A DNA stretch of 64,000 bases, from positions 6,996 through 70,995 of the forward strand of contig JBOIDC010000005.1 in assembly GCA_050740315.1 (NCBI GenBank). The letters run 5' to 3'. Below, in pieces: positions 54,016-62,294 of the stretch. The notes beneath the pieces are model-generated. The model was not told the DNA's origin. It searched no databases and saw only the letters and a program-made list of their open reading frames with translations. The DNA comes from JACCYU01 sp050740315. Its GTDB lineage: Bacteria; Pseudomonadota; Gammaproteobacteria; JACCYU01. Every line of letters begins with the position of its first letter. The first letter of the stretch is position 1. Position numbers and translations under genes: made by a program.

Positions 54016-54707
54016 GTCAGCAGCTCGCGCTGAACATCCGCCTGCACGAAGGCGCGACCTTCGCCGCCTATCATGCCGGCGCCAACCAGACCGCCTTGCA
54101 TGCGGTTGCGGCGCTCGGCGACGTGCGCGACGAGCCCCGGCAAGTGTATCTCTGGGGCGCGCCGGCGACCGGCAAGAGTCACCTGCTGCAAGCGCTGTGT
54201 CACCGCACCAGCCAGCTTCGCCGCCGCAGCGTATACCTGCCGCTCGCGCAATTCCGGTCCGAGGATGTCGGCGTGCTGGAGGACCTGTTCGATATCAACG
54301 CCGTGTGCATCGACGATCTCGATGTCATCGCCGGCCGGCCGCACTGGGAGCGCGCGCTGTTCAACGCGATCAATACCGTGCGCGACGCGGGCCATTGCCT
54401 GCTGCTGGCCTCCGGCGGCAATCCGTCGAGCATGGCGTTCGGTTTGCCGGACCTGCGTTCACGGCTGTTGTGGGGGCCGGTGTTTCATCTCAAGCCGCTC
54501 GATGACCTGGCCAAGCTGACCGCGCTCAAGGCGCGCGCCAGGGAGTGCGGGCTGGAGCTAAAAAGTGAGGCCGCACGCTTTTTGCTGAACAACTGCCGGC
54601 GGGATCTCCCATCGCTGTTTGCCGCGCTGACGCGGCTGGACAGGGCGTCGCTGGCCGCGCAGCGGCGCGTGACCGTGCCCTTCATCAAGTCTGTGCTGGG
54701 TTTGTGA
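54012..54707 (+). CDS. hda: DnaA inactivator Hda
   Basis: A 231-residue DnaA-like AAA+ protein that promotes ATP hydrolysis by DnaA with the loaded clamp. The clamp-binding N-terminus QLALNI (QL[SP]L-like) and Walker A GAPATGKSHLLQA are present, and Walker B is CIDDLDV. It lacks the DnaA DNA-binding domain. The GTG start overlaps the PerM stop (GTGA). It ends the plus-strand operon. Confidence 0.93.
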   Translation: MSQQLALNIRLHEGATFAAYHAGANQTALHAVAALGDVRDEPRQVYLWGAPATGKSHLLQALCHRTSQLRRRSVYLPLAQFRSEDVGVLEDLFDINAVCIDDLDVIAGRPHWERALFNAINTVRDAGHCLLLASGGNPSSMAFGLPDLRSRLLWGPVFHLKPLDDLAKLTALKARARECGLELKSEAARFLLNNCRRDLPSLFAALTRLDRASLAAQRRVTVPFIKSVLGL

Positions 54708-54740
54708 TCCGTGCTTCGCCGCGTGGAGACGCACCGAAGG

Positions 54741-54813
54741 TTGGGTCAGGCAAGCTTGGAGCGCGGCGTAGGGTGGATAAAGCGAAGCGTATCCACCTGC
54801 TTGCTTGACCCAA
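54741..54813. repeat. Nested inverted repeat, dispersed-repeat-like element
   Basis: Outer arms of 15 bases (54741-54755 and 54799-54813) pair with one G-T step. Inside, GGTGGATA (54772-54779) and TATCCACC (54790-54797) pair perfectly around AAGCGAAGCG. The central GTAGGGTGGATAA...GCGAAGCG...ATCCACC pattern resembles the repeat family scattered in many proteobacterial genomes. It sits between convergent hda and wrbA genes, where it could also stop transcription both ways. No T-run follows. Confidence 0.7.
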
Positions 54814-54840
54814 TCGCACTGCGCTCGCTTCTTGTGCGAG

Positions 54841-55446
54841 TCAATCCTCGCGCGGTGACCGCAGCGCTTTCGCCACGCGGGCGATGCGTCGGCCCAGCGC
54901 CGCGCACAAGTCTTTCTCTTCGGCGCTCAGCGGCGTTCGATCGTCAATACCCGCAGTGTGGCTGGGCCCGTAAGGCGTACCGCCGCCGCGCGTGCTGAAT
55001 AGCGCGGCCTCGGTGTAAGGCAGGCCCACGATCAGCATGCCGTGATGCATCAGCGGCAGCATCATCGACAGCAAGGTACTCTCCTGCCCGCCGTGCGGGC
55101 TGGCCGTGGAGGTGAACACGCCGGCCGGTTTGTCCACCAGCGCGCCGGACAGCCAGTGCGCGCTGGTCTGATCCAGAAAATACTTGAGCGGCGCGGCCAT
55201 ATTGCCAAACCGGGTCGGCGAGCCCAGCGCCAGCCCGGAACACTGGCTTAGATCGTCCAGCGTGGCATAAGGTGGTCCCGCCGGCGGGATATCATCGGCG
55301 ACCGCCTCCGGGGTTGCGGAGACCGCGGGCACGGTGCGCAGGCGCGCCCGCATGCCGGCTATCGCCTCCACGCCGCGGGCTACCCGGCGCGCCATCTCCG
55401 CGGTGGCGCCGTGCCGGCTGTAATACAGCACCAGCACGTCGTTCAT
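54841..55446 (-). CDS. wrbA: NAD(P)H:quinone oxidoreductase, WrbA family
   Basis: A 201-residue flavodoxin-like quinone reductase. The FMN-binding LYYSRHGATAEMARRVARG, the SPTRFGNMAAPLKYFLDQT loop and the TSTASPHGGQESTLLSMMLPLMHHGM block match WrbA. The ATG at 55446 is chosen since the longer in-frame reading to 55539 adds unrelated sequence. It faces hda convergently. Confidence 0.9.
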   Translation of the reverse strand: MNDVLVLYYSRHGATAEMARRVARGVEAIAGMRARLRTVPAVSATPEAVADDIPPAGPPYATLDDLSQCSGLALGSPTRFGNMAAPLKYFLDQTSAHWLSGALVDKPAGVFTSTASPHGGQESTLLSMMLPLMHHGMLIVGLPYTEAALFSTRGGGTPYGPSHTAGIDDRTPLSAEEKDLCAALGRRIARVAKALRSPRED

Positions 55447-55591
55447 CGCGACGCGCGGCGCGGAAAGCTTGGTGCTATCGGAATAATCATAGATAATGAC
55501 TTGAACAATATTGCGTAAGCTACGGCGGCAAGAGTTCATCCGCCGCGCATAGAAAACTTGGGTGTACGTTCAAGCCAGCGAGTCCTTCCCG

Positions 55592-55954
55592 ATGATCACG
55601 AACGCAGCTTCGGAATATAACGCATCGGCGCCTCATACACATGCGGGGCAGTTTATCGGCCGCACCGCCCGCGCGGCGCTGATGTTCGCGGCGACGCTGA
55701 TGGCGGCCTGCGCGACCGCGCCGCCCGTGCAGGAGATGAGCGACGCGCGCCAGGCCATGCAGGCGGCCAGGGCCGCCAATGCCGCCGAAAAGGCGCCAAG
55801 CGACTACATCAAGGCGCGGGCCCATATTCTGCACGCCGAGACGGCGCTGGAAAATGGCAACTACCGGGACGCGCGCGAACATGCCGCCTGGGCCAAGACA
55901 CACGCGCTGGAGGCGCGTCAGCGGGCGCTGGCGCAAACCGCAGGCGATAACTAG
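55592..55954 (+). CDS. DUF4398-like lipoprotein
   Basis: A 120-residue lipoprotein with LMFAATLMAACAT as signal and lipobox, then a helical repeat region: MSDARQAMQAARAANAAEKAPSDY followed by KARAHILHAETALENGNYRDAREHA. This is the DUF4398 pattern, a small periplasmic helical domain often found with OmpA-like proteins. The ATG at 55592 is chosen; a longer frame begins at 55562. It lies 52 bases from acylphosphatase. Confidence 0.72.
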   Translation: MITNAASEYNASAPHTHAGQFIGRTARAALMFAATLMAACATAPPVQEMSDARQAMQAARAANAAEKAPSDYIKARAHILHAETALENGNYRDAREHAAWAKTHALEARQRALAQTAGDN

Positions 55955-56005
55955 CCTCATTACCGCGAAGTTTCGCGCGACCCCAGCATCACGTTGACGT
56001 TTGAA

Positions 56006-56302
56006 ATGACCTCCGAGGCGGAGCAGAATCTGCGTTTTTTTGTGAGCGGCAGGGTGCAAGGTGTGTTTTTCCGCGCCGCCACGCAGGAGTACGCTCAGCA
56101 GCTGGGCATCACCGGCTACGTGCGCAATCTCAAGGACGGCCGGGTGGAGGTTTACGCGCGCGGGGAGCGTGCCCAGCTCGATGCGCTGGGGGCCTGGCTG
56201 TGGCGCGGTCCGCCCAATGCAAAGGTAAGCGCCGTGGACACCGTACCCGCTGAACCACCGCCCGCCGAGCGCTTGACGCCCGAACGTTTCGATATCCGTT
56301 AG
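56006..56302 (+). CDS. Acylphosphatase
   Basis: A 98-residue acylphosphatase hydrolysing carboxyl-phosphate bonds. The catalytic FVSGRVQGVFFRAATQEYAQQLGITGYVRNLKDGRVEV segment carries the essential Arg and Asn. The ATG at 56006 gives the usual length; a TTG at 55994 adds four residues. Confidence 0.92.
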   Translation: MTSEAEQNLRFFVSGRVQGVFFRAATQEYAQQLGITGYVRNLKDGRVEVYARGERAQLDALGAWLWRGPPNAKVSAVDTVPAEPPPAERLTPERFDIR

Positions 56303-56457
56303 CCGGTCGCTGGAGCAATATTTTCAGCGTCGCATTGTAAAAACTACCGCGCTCGCGTTCGCGCGTCGTTTACCGGGGGGTTCTTACGCCTTTTCGCGTA
56401 TTATCCAATGCGGTACGGATATTGCACACGACTAGTTCAAGATTCTGGAGCACGAGG

Positions 56458-56616
56458 ATGATCGGCATGCGAAACATCATATTCCCCGCGACCCTGGCCG
56501 TGCTGGTTGGCCTGGGTACCGTCGGTTGCGAGCAAGACGCCATGGAAGAGGCTGGCGAGGACATGGATGAGGCCGCCGAAGAAGCCGGCGACCGTGCGGA
56601 GGAGGCCGCCGACTGA
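56458..56616 (+). CDS. Small acidic lipoprotein
   Basis: A 52-residue protein: MIGMRN, a hydrophobic core and the lipobox GTVGC at residue 24. The mature part is only 29 residues, built of Glu/Asp-Ala-rich near-repeats (EEAGEDM, EEAGDRAEEA), strongly negative and likely helical. GGAG lies seven bases before the ATG. It is followed by a strong terminator, so it seems to be a discrete transcription unit. No named family is known to me. Confidence 0.7.
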   Translation: MIGMRNIIFPATLAVLVGLGTVGCEQDAMEEAGEDMDEAAEEAGDRAEEAAD

Positions 56617-56697
56617 CCGCGAGAGCATACGGCGAGCGCGGCGCGTGACGTCTACGATGACGGTCGATCCCCCCCTCCCCCTCAAGACCGTCATGTT

Positions 56698-56732
56698 GGG
56701 CCGGTTGGTAACACAACCGGCCCGTTTTTTTT
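56698..56732 (+). terminator. Intrinsic terminator
   Basis: A perfect ten-base-pair stem GGGCCGGTTG/CAACCGGCCC (56698-56707 with 56714-56723) around a six-base loop, then G and eight T (56725-56732). It is the clearest rho-independent terminator in the window and would end the small acidic lipoprotein transcript 82 bases after its stop. Confidence 0.9.
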
Positions 56733-57177
56733 GCGGCTCGTCGCGCGCGTCCAATTTCGTAATCACAACGTAGCTGCGGGATGCTTGCTCAAAGATCAAA
56801 AAAACAGTCCCGGACCCCAGTATTCGAGCGGGGCGTCGAAGAACTGGCCGTTAGGACAGACCGTCGAAGCGCTGCAGCATCAGCCGTAATTCGCGTCCGT
56901 CACGGCGCCACGCCACTCCGAGCAGGTACGATTGATTCGCTTCCCAGTCCTGTTCGTCGATGCGTCTGAGCATGAGTTTCGAATCCGTTTGCGGCGAATG
57001 TTTTCTGGGGGAACTATGGGATACGCACCGTTTCGGCGGGCTTGCGCGTCCCAAGCCAAGCCGAGGGAGGAGATTATCCAAGAAACAACACCGCACTAAC
57101 GGGGATGAGCCGCCGGAATCCTGACGATTTGCTCCCTGCCCACGGCAACGGAGAGGGAGGATTAGGAGGGGGTGGTC
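56733..57177. other. Intergenic stretch without convincing genes
   Basis: 445 bases between the terminator and the 25-residue peptide gene. I find no open frame with both a good start and a recognisable product. A 40-codon minus-strand frame ending at 56851 has a weak ribosome site and is not called. No tRNA, riboswitch or repeat was seen. Confidence 0.5.
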
Positions 57178-57255
57178 CTACACCAGACCGACAAGCGACA
57201 GCACCGCGATGATGACGACGATAACCCCGATGATATAAAAGATGTTGTATCCCAC
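57178..57255 (-). CDS. 25-residue single-span membrane peptide
   Basis: A minus-strand frame starts with GTG at 57255 and ends with TAG at 57178-57180. AGGAG lies seven bases before the start. The product begins MGYNIFYIIG, is almost entirely Ile, Val and Leu through the middle and ends LVGLV, so it would form one transmembrane helix with very little outside the bilayer. Short peptides of this kind occur widely in proteobacteria and are usually missed by length cut-offs. No charge other than the termini is seen. Function unknown. Confidence 0.6.
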   Translation of the reverse strand: MGYNIFYIIGVIVVIIAVLSLVGLV

Positions 57256-57500
57256 ACCTGTTCTCCTGTTCCGGGCGCGTTTTCACCTGTTGACGAAGCA
57301 ACTCCCATGCCGGGCCCCAAGATTCAGCCAGTCAGAATATAAGCTCAAGCTATGTCAAAACCCGTAGAATCGCCGCCGCTGCGCGCCGTTACTGATACAA
57401 ATCACAGGTGATAAACTTGGACACCCAGCGCTGCCCTGCCGCGCGTGCTGTTCATGGGATTCTCGCGCTACAGGACGGCGAATGACGCTTTAGGTGAACC

Positions 57501-59450
57501 ATGAGTCAGGAAGGTAACCCGACCAGGCCGCCCGAGCCGCTTTCCGAACAACAGGAAAAATCATTGGTCCAGCAGCTCGAGGCCGAGCTGGCCCGCACGC
57601 GGCGTCATCTGCAGGCCACCGTCGAAGAGCTGGAATCCTCCAACGAGGAACTGATGTCCGCCAACGAGGCGTTGCAGTCCACGGCCGAGGAGCTGGACAC
57701 CTCGAACGAGGCGTTGCAATCCGTCAAGGGGGAACTCAGCTTCGCCAATGATGGGTTGCGCCGCCGTAACGACCGGCTGGCGCGCGCGCGGGACGAGATC
57801 GCGCGGCTCACTGGGATTCAGGAGCGGCGCGCCAAGGAACTACAGGCGATGCTCACCATGGTGCCGGTCGGGGTGAAGGTCTGCGACGACATCGAGCGCG
57901 GACGCGTACGCCTCAACGCCAAGGGCGCCGAGATCCTGGGCGTGCCCGAGGATGCCGACATCTCATGGCGCAGCGAGCCGGCGCTGTTCACCATGTTTCG
58001 CGATGGCCGCCCGCTGGCGGATGAAGAGCGGCCGTTTCAGCGCGTGCTGCGCGACGGCCGGCCCGTGCATGCGGAGCAACTATCCATTAGGCGCGCGGAC
58101 GCCTCTGTCCGGGACATCGAACAATCGGCCTGGCCGGTATTCGACGAGGCTGGCAAGGTCACGGGTGTGGTCAGCATGTTCAACGACGTGACCGACCGCA
58201 AGCGCGAGTTCGAAACGTGGAAGGCTCAGCAATCGGCGCTCGCGGATCTGGGCTTGTTCGCATTGAATGAAAACGACGTCGACGCAGTCCTGCAGCGCGT
58301 GCTTGCCAGCTTGTGCGCGGTGCTGGACAGCGCGCGTTGTGAGGTGTGGCGGCTGGATGCGCAGCGCAATGCACTGTCGCTGGCGGCTACCTCGGACGAC
58401 GCGGCCGGTGATCCGGAAGATGTGTCCGCCGATTCCGATAATCTGTTCGGCTACACGTTGGGCTCGGAGCAGGCGGTCGTAGTCGAGCACGCGGCCACGG
58501 AGACACGCTTTACGTATCCTCCCCACCTGCAAGCCCAGGGCATGATTCGCAGCCTGAGCGTGCCGGTGAAAGCGAACGGCGCGCTGTGGGGCGTGCTCGC
58601 GGTACACGATCATCTGCAGCGGCAATTCTTGCCGCACGATATGAACTTTTTACAATCGGTGGCGGACCTGCTGGGCGGCGTGCTGCGCCGCAAGCAGCTC
58701 GAAATCGGCCACGGCCAGGATCAGCGGCGGCAGGCTCTGGCCGAGGCCGAGTTCCGTATGCGCCAGGCCGAACGGCTGGCGTCACTGGGCACCCTGGCGG
58801 CCGGCATCGCGCACGAGGTCAACAATCCGTTGAACGCCATCCTCATGAACGCCGAGCTGGGGCTGGTATCGCTGCAGAGCGAGGGCGGCCACGAAAAGCT
58901 GCCCGGTCTTCTGGACACGATCATCAAGGAGGCGCAGCGCGGCGGCTCCATCACCCGCAACGTTTTGCAGTTTTCCAAGGCCGATCACTTCTCGCCCAAG
59001 GGACTGGCGGATTTGAACAATCTGATCGCGCGGGCGCGCGATCATGTGGCACCAGTATTGCACAAGCACAATGTAACTCTCGAGCTGAGCCTGGAGCCGA
59101 CACTGCCCCGGCTCGAACTGAATCAAATTGCGATGGAACAGGCCCTGGTCAATCTCATCAGCAATGCCGCGCAGTCGGGCGCCTCCAGGGTCAGGGTCAT
59201 GACCAAACGCGACGCACGTCACGTATGCGTGACGATCAGCGACGACGGCCGCGGTATTCCGCAGGGCGAGATCGAGCACATCTTCGATCCGTTCTACACC
59301 ACCCGCCGCTCGCAGGGCGGCTCCGGGCTCGGTTTGAGCCTGGTGCACCGCATCGTCGCAGATCACGACGGCACCGTCGAGGCGCACAGCGCCGCGGGCG
59401 AGGGCACGCAGTTTATCTTGCGGCTGCCGCTGGCAGACGCAGATGCGTAA
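57501..59450 (+). CDS. PAS/GAF sensor histidine kinase with CheR-like coiled coil
   Basis: A 649-residue cytoplasmic kinase with no transmembrane helix. Residues about 20-110 are a repetitive coiled coil (EELESSNEELMSANEALQS...), the kind found in CheB-CheR fusion proteins. A PAS domain follows (about 115-235), then GAF (about 240-395), HisKA with phosphoacceptor His438 in AAGIAHEVNNPLNAI, and HATPase with N, G1 (DDGRGIP) and G2 (GGSGLGLS) boxes. The response regulator gene overlaps its stop, giving a clear cognate pair. The ligand is unknown. Confidence 0.9.
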   Translation: MSQEGNPTRPPEPLSEQQEKSLVQQLEAELARTRRHLQATVEELESSNEELMSANEALQSTAEELDTSNEALQSVKGELSFANDGLRRRNDRLARARDEIARLTGIQERRAKELQAMLTMVPVGVKVCDDIERGRVRLNAKGAEILGVPEDADISWRSEPALFTMFRDGRPLADEERPFQRVLRDGRPVHAEQLSIRRADASVRDIEQSAWPVFDEAGKVTGVVSMFNDVTDRKREFETWKAQQSALADLGLFALNENDVDAVLQRVLASLCAVLDSARCEVWRLDAQRNALSLAATSDDAAGDPEDVSADSDNLFGYTLGSEQAVVVEHAATETRFTYPPHLQAQGMIRSLSVPVKANGALWGVLAVHDHLQRQFLPHDMNFLQSVADLLGGVLRRKQLEIGHGQDQRRQALAEAEFRMRQAERLASLGTLAAGIAHEVNNPLNAILMNAELGLVSLQSEGGHEKLPGLLDTIIKEAQRGGSITRNVLQFSKADHFSPKGLADLNNLIARARDHVAPVLHKHNVTLELSLEPTLPRLELNQIAMEQALVNLISNAAQSGASRVRVMTKRDARHVCVTISDDGRGIPQGEIEHIFDPFYTTRRSQGGSGLGLSLVHRIVADHDGTVEAHSAAGEGTQFILRLPLADADA

Positions 59451-59859
59451 TTTGTTGCGCATGGATTTAACCAACCGCGCAGATGATGTGAAAAAAATTC
59501 TGGTCGCCGAAGACGAAGTCCATGCGCGGGAAGCGCTGGTGATGTTTTTCGAAACCCAGGGGTTCGAGGTGCGCTGGGCCGCCGATGGCGAAGAGGCCAT
59601 CAGGATCGGTAACGAGTTTGCGCCCGATGTGCTCATTACCGACTGGCTGCTGGAAGGCGAATGCAGCGGCGTGAGCGTCGCGCGGGCGCTGGCCGGCGCC
59701 GCCACGCGTATGGTGATTATCATGATATCCGGCTATCCGATGGCGGAACTGCGTGCGATCACCGCCGATCTGGACGTGGAGGCTTACCTGGAAAAGCCGA
59801 TCAGCCTGTTTGAACTGGGTTCCGTCGTGGAGCACGCGACGCATAAAATCGACGCATGA
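59443..59859 (+). CDS. Single-domain response regulator
   Basis: A 138-residue receiver domain with no output domain. Acidic pocket EDE (23-25), phosphoacceptor Asp67 in DVLITDW, Ser/Thr position in IMISGYP and Lys118 in YLEKPIS. It begins before the kinase stop (59448-59450), so expression is coupled. With no DNA-binding part it likely acts through protein contacts or as a phosphorelay shuttle. An internal ATG at 59461 is possible. Confidence 0.85.
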   Translation: MRNLLRMDLTNRADDVKKILVAEDEVHAREALVMFFETQGFEVRWAADGEEAIRIGNEFAPDVLITDWLLEGECSGVSVARALAGAATRMVIIMISGYPMAELRAITADLDVEAYLEKPISLFELGSVVEHATHKIDA

Positions 59860-59941
59860 ACGCCCGCATCGTGCGCCGGGCTGGTGCAGGGGCGACGCCG
59901 ACAAACCGATAGCCGGCGTGCTGGGCAACGGCGTCGGGCGA

Positions 59942-60622
59942 ATGCTCACAGTGTTGAATCGCGCATTCATTATCAACTCATGGCACGCTGGCGCGTTGTG
60001 CATGCTGTGCGCGGCCGGTTGCCAGAGCGCCTACTACAATGCCCTGGAGGAATTCGGTTATCACAAGCGCGATCTGCTCGTCAGCCGCGTGCAGCATGCG
60101 CAGGATTCCCAAGCCGCGGCCAAGGAACAGTTCAAATCTGCGCTGGAGGCATTTCAGAGTGTCGTGGATGTCGACGGCGGCGAGCTGGAGGTGCGCTACG
60201 AACAGCTGAACGCCGAATACGAGCGCAGCGAATCGCGCGCGCGGACGGTGAGCGATCGCATCGATGCCGTGGAGTCGGTCGCCCAGGCGCTGTTCGACGA
60301 ATGGTCCGCCGAGCTGGATCAATACAGCGATCCGGACCTGCGCGCGGACAGCGAACGCAGTCTGGAGGCGACCCAGCAACGCTACGGACTGCTGATGGAC
60401 GCCATGCACCGCGCCGAGGACAGCATGGCGCCGGTGCTCGCGGCGCTGCGCGATCAGGTGCTGGCGCTCAAGCACAACCTCAATGCCAGGGCGATCGCGT
60501 CACTGCGCGGCGAGCGCGCCACGGTGGAGGCCGACGTGGCGGCGCTCGTGGCCGAGATGGAGGCTGCGATCGAGGAAGCGGAGGCATTTCTGGCCACCGT
60601 CGATCGCGAGTCCCCGCCCTGA
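59942..60622 (+). CDS. DUF2959 family lipoprotein
   Basis: A 226-residue protein with LCMLCAAGCQS as lipobox and a mature part that is almost wholly alpha-helical and charged: YYNALEEFGYHKRDLLVSRV, then QAAAKEQFKSALEAFQSVVDVDGGELE, matching DUF2959. The ATG at 59942 is chosen because it gives a signal peptide; a longer in-frame reading overlaps the regulator. The function is unknown; coiled-coil packing in the periplasm is likely. Confidence 0.82.
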   Translation: MLTVLNRAFIINSWHAGALCMLCAAGCQSAYYNALEEFGYHKRDLLVSRVQHAQDSQAAAKEQFKSALEAFQSVVDVDGGELEVRYEQLNAEYERSESRARTVSDRIDAVESVAQALFDEWSAELDQYSDPDLRADSERSLEATQQRYGLLMDAMHRAEDSMAPVLAALRDQVLALKHNLNARAIASLRGERATVEADVAALVAEMEAAIEEAEAFLATVDRESPP

Positions 60623-60737
60623 CGCTGCCCGGGCGCGGGCGGGAGATTCGCACAGCGCAAACATTGGTTGAGTTCCTTGCTCCGTTGAGGGGGAAGGCTA
60701 GAAGGGGCCACAGTTTCCCGTCCGCCTTTCGGAAAGA

Positions 60738-61181
60738 TCACGAAGGGCGCGCTTTCGCCTCCACCAGGCGCCGGCGGGCGTCCGCGATGTCGGCACGCGC
60801 CTGGTTCAGGTAATCCTTGGTGTCCGAGGGCAGTTCCTGCTGCAAGGCCGTTTCGATCATCGCATCGATCTCGCCTTCGACGTGTTCGCGCACGGTCAAA
60901 AGCTCGATGCGCTTATCGACCGACAGACTGGCCTTGAGCCGCGCAAGCAGGCGCGCGACCGTCTCCCGATCGCCATCCACATCGCGCGGCAGGCTGCCTG
61001 CGCGGCGGACGTGTGGTTCCAGACCGACGGCGACCGTGCGGCGCCTGTCCGCAAGCTCACGGAACAGCTCGGCGGTCGCGCCCGTTCCCAGCATGTTGGC
61101 GGCGTCTTCGTAATGATCAGCGGCGTCCTTGACGTTGACCAGCACGTCGTTGAGGGCGATTTGGGCATCGTTGAGCAGCAT
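60738..61181 (-). CDS. DUF2383/PA2169-like helical-bundle protein
   Basis: A 147-residue helical protein with LNDVLVNVKDAADHYEDAANMLG and FRELADRRRTVAVGLEPHVRRAG at the N-terminus, resembling the ferritin-like DUF2383 family. Glu and His residues are spaced as in a four-helix bundle, though metal binding is not certain. The ATG at 61181 has AGGA six bases upstream. A longer frame back to 61487 is rejected. Confidence 0.65.
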   Translation of the reverse strand: MLLNDAQIALNDVLVNVKDAADHYEDAANMLGTGATAELFRELADRRRTVAVGLEPHVRRAGSLPRDVDGDRETVARLLARLKASLSVDKRIELLTVREHVEGEIDAMIETALQQELPSDTKDYLNQARADIADARRRLVEAKARPS

Positions 61182-61329
61182 CGAGTGTCCTGGCCCTTGA
61201 GTCGAAACGGGCGATTTGCTGGTGGCGTAAACGTACGGCACCGAGTATAAAGCTTTGCGCGCCTGCGTGTTACGCGGCGTCGCGGACGCGCCGTGAACAT
61301 TCGCCCAGGACCTCTTATACTGCGCGCGC

Positions 61330-62202
61330 ATGGACGCCGCGCCCGCGCATCCCGCCATCATTATCGTGCTGGCCGCCTTGTGTATCCTGCTGATATGGCA
61401 GGCGTCATGGCGGCTGGTGCGGCTGACCACGCGCGCCGCCCGCGAGCTGGCGGCGCGGTTTCCCGCCTCGCAAATGCTGGCGCGCACGCATCCGCTGCGC
61501 GCCGCGCTGTCACGGCGCGCGCCCCGCAGTTATGCGTTTATGGTCAGGCGTCTAACCCCGCTGCGCTTCGACGGCCTGCCGTTGACGCTGATCGTGGTGG
61601 CGGCGCTTTACCTGATCTTTCTGCTGGGCGGCCTGATCGAGGACGTGGTGGAGGCCGAAGAGATCGTTGGCTTCAATGAGGCAGTCAATGGTTTCTTCGA
61701 TCCTTACCGCACGCCCTACCTGGTCGGGATCTTTGCGTGGATAACGGACCTGGGCAGTATGCCCGCGCTGACCCTGGTCTCGTTTGTCACCACCGGTTTT
61801 CTGTGGGCGCTGCAGCGCGGCTTTTTGATCCTGCCGCTGTGGGTCACCATCCTTGGCGCGAATGCCACTACCTGGGCGGGCAAATTCGGCTTCGATATGG
61901 AGCGACCGCAGTTCGCCACCTCCGTGACGGCGTTCTCGCCGTCGTTCCCCAGCGCGCATGCCACGGGTTCGATGGCCGTGCTGGGGTTCATCGCGTATCT
62001 GCTGGCGCGCGACCTCAGGCATACGCGCGAACGCTTCGAAGTGGTGTTCTGGAGCCTGACGCTGATCGCGCTGATCAGTTTCAGTCGCGTATTCTTAAGC
62101 GTCCATCACGCAAGCGATATCGCCGCCGGCCTGCTGATCGGCGGCTTCTGGCTACTGGTGGGCTTCGCCATCGCGGGGCATTCGCGCGTGCGGCGCGGCT
62201 GA
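61330..62202 (+). CDS. PAP2 family phosphatase
   Basis: A 290-residue membrane phosphatase with six or so hydrophobic segments and the three PAP2 signatures: KFGFDMERP (KxxxxxxRP), PSFPSAHA (PSGH-like, here PSAH) and SRVFLSVHHASD (SRxxxxxHxxxD). It probably dephosphorylates a lipid such as undecaprenyl pyrophosphate or phosphatidic acid. The N-terminus has a separate membrane helix and a basic cytoplasmic stretch. Confidence 0.9.
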   Translation: MDAAPAHPAIIIVLAALCILLIWQASWRLVRLTTRAARELAARFPASQMLARTHPLRAALSRRAPRSYAFMVRRLTPLRFDGLPLTLIVVAALYLIFLLGGLIEDVVEAEEIVGFNEAVNGFFDPYRTPYLVGIFAWITDLGSMPALTLVSFVTTGFLWALQRGFLILPLWVTILGANATTWAGKFGFDMERPQFATSVTAFSPSFPSAHATGSMAVLGFIAYLLARDLRHTRERFEVVFWSLTLIALISFSRVFLSVHHASDIAAGLLIGGFWLLVGFAIAGHSRVRRG

Positions 62203-62294
62203 GAGGCGCCACCCTCCCCCGTTCGGGGGAGGGGATGAACACGGGTTCTCCTTGCCCTTGAAAGGGGAAGCTCGGGAGGGGCGTGACGAATCGC

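Noticed and set aside
56369..56404. TTTACC and TATTAT as promoter for the small acidic lipoprotein
   Set aside because: The spacer of 24 bases is too long; the -10-like box alone is weak evidence.
56851..56973. A 40-codon minus-strand frame
   Set aside because: The ribosome site is weak, there is no signal or domain and no conservation can be judged.
57340..57358. TTGACA on the minus strand with TATATT downstream, as promoter for the 25-residue peptide
   Set aside because: Only 11 bases separate the two boxes, too short for sigma-70.
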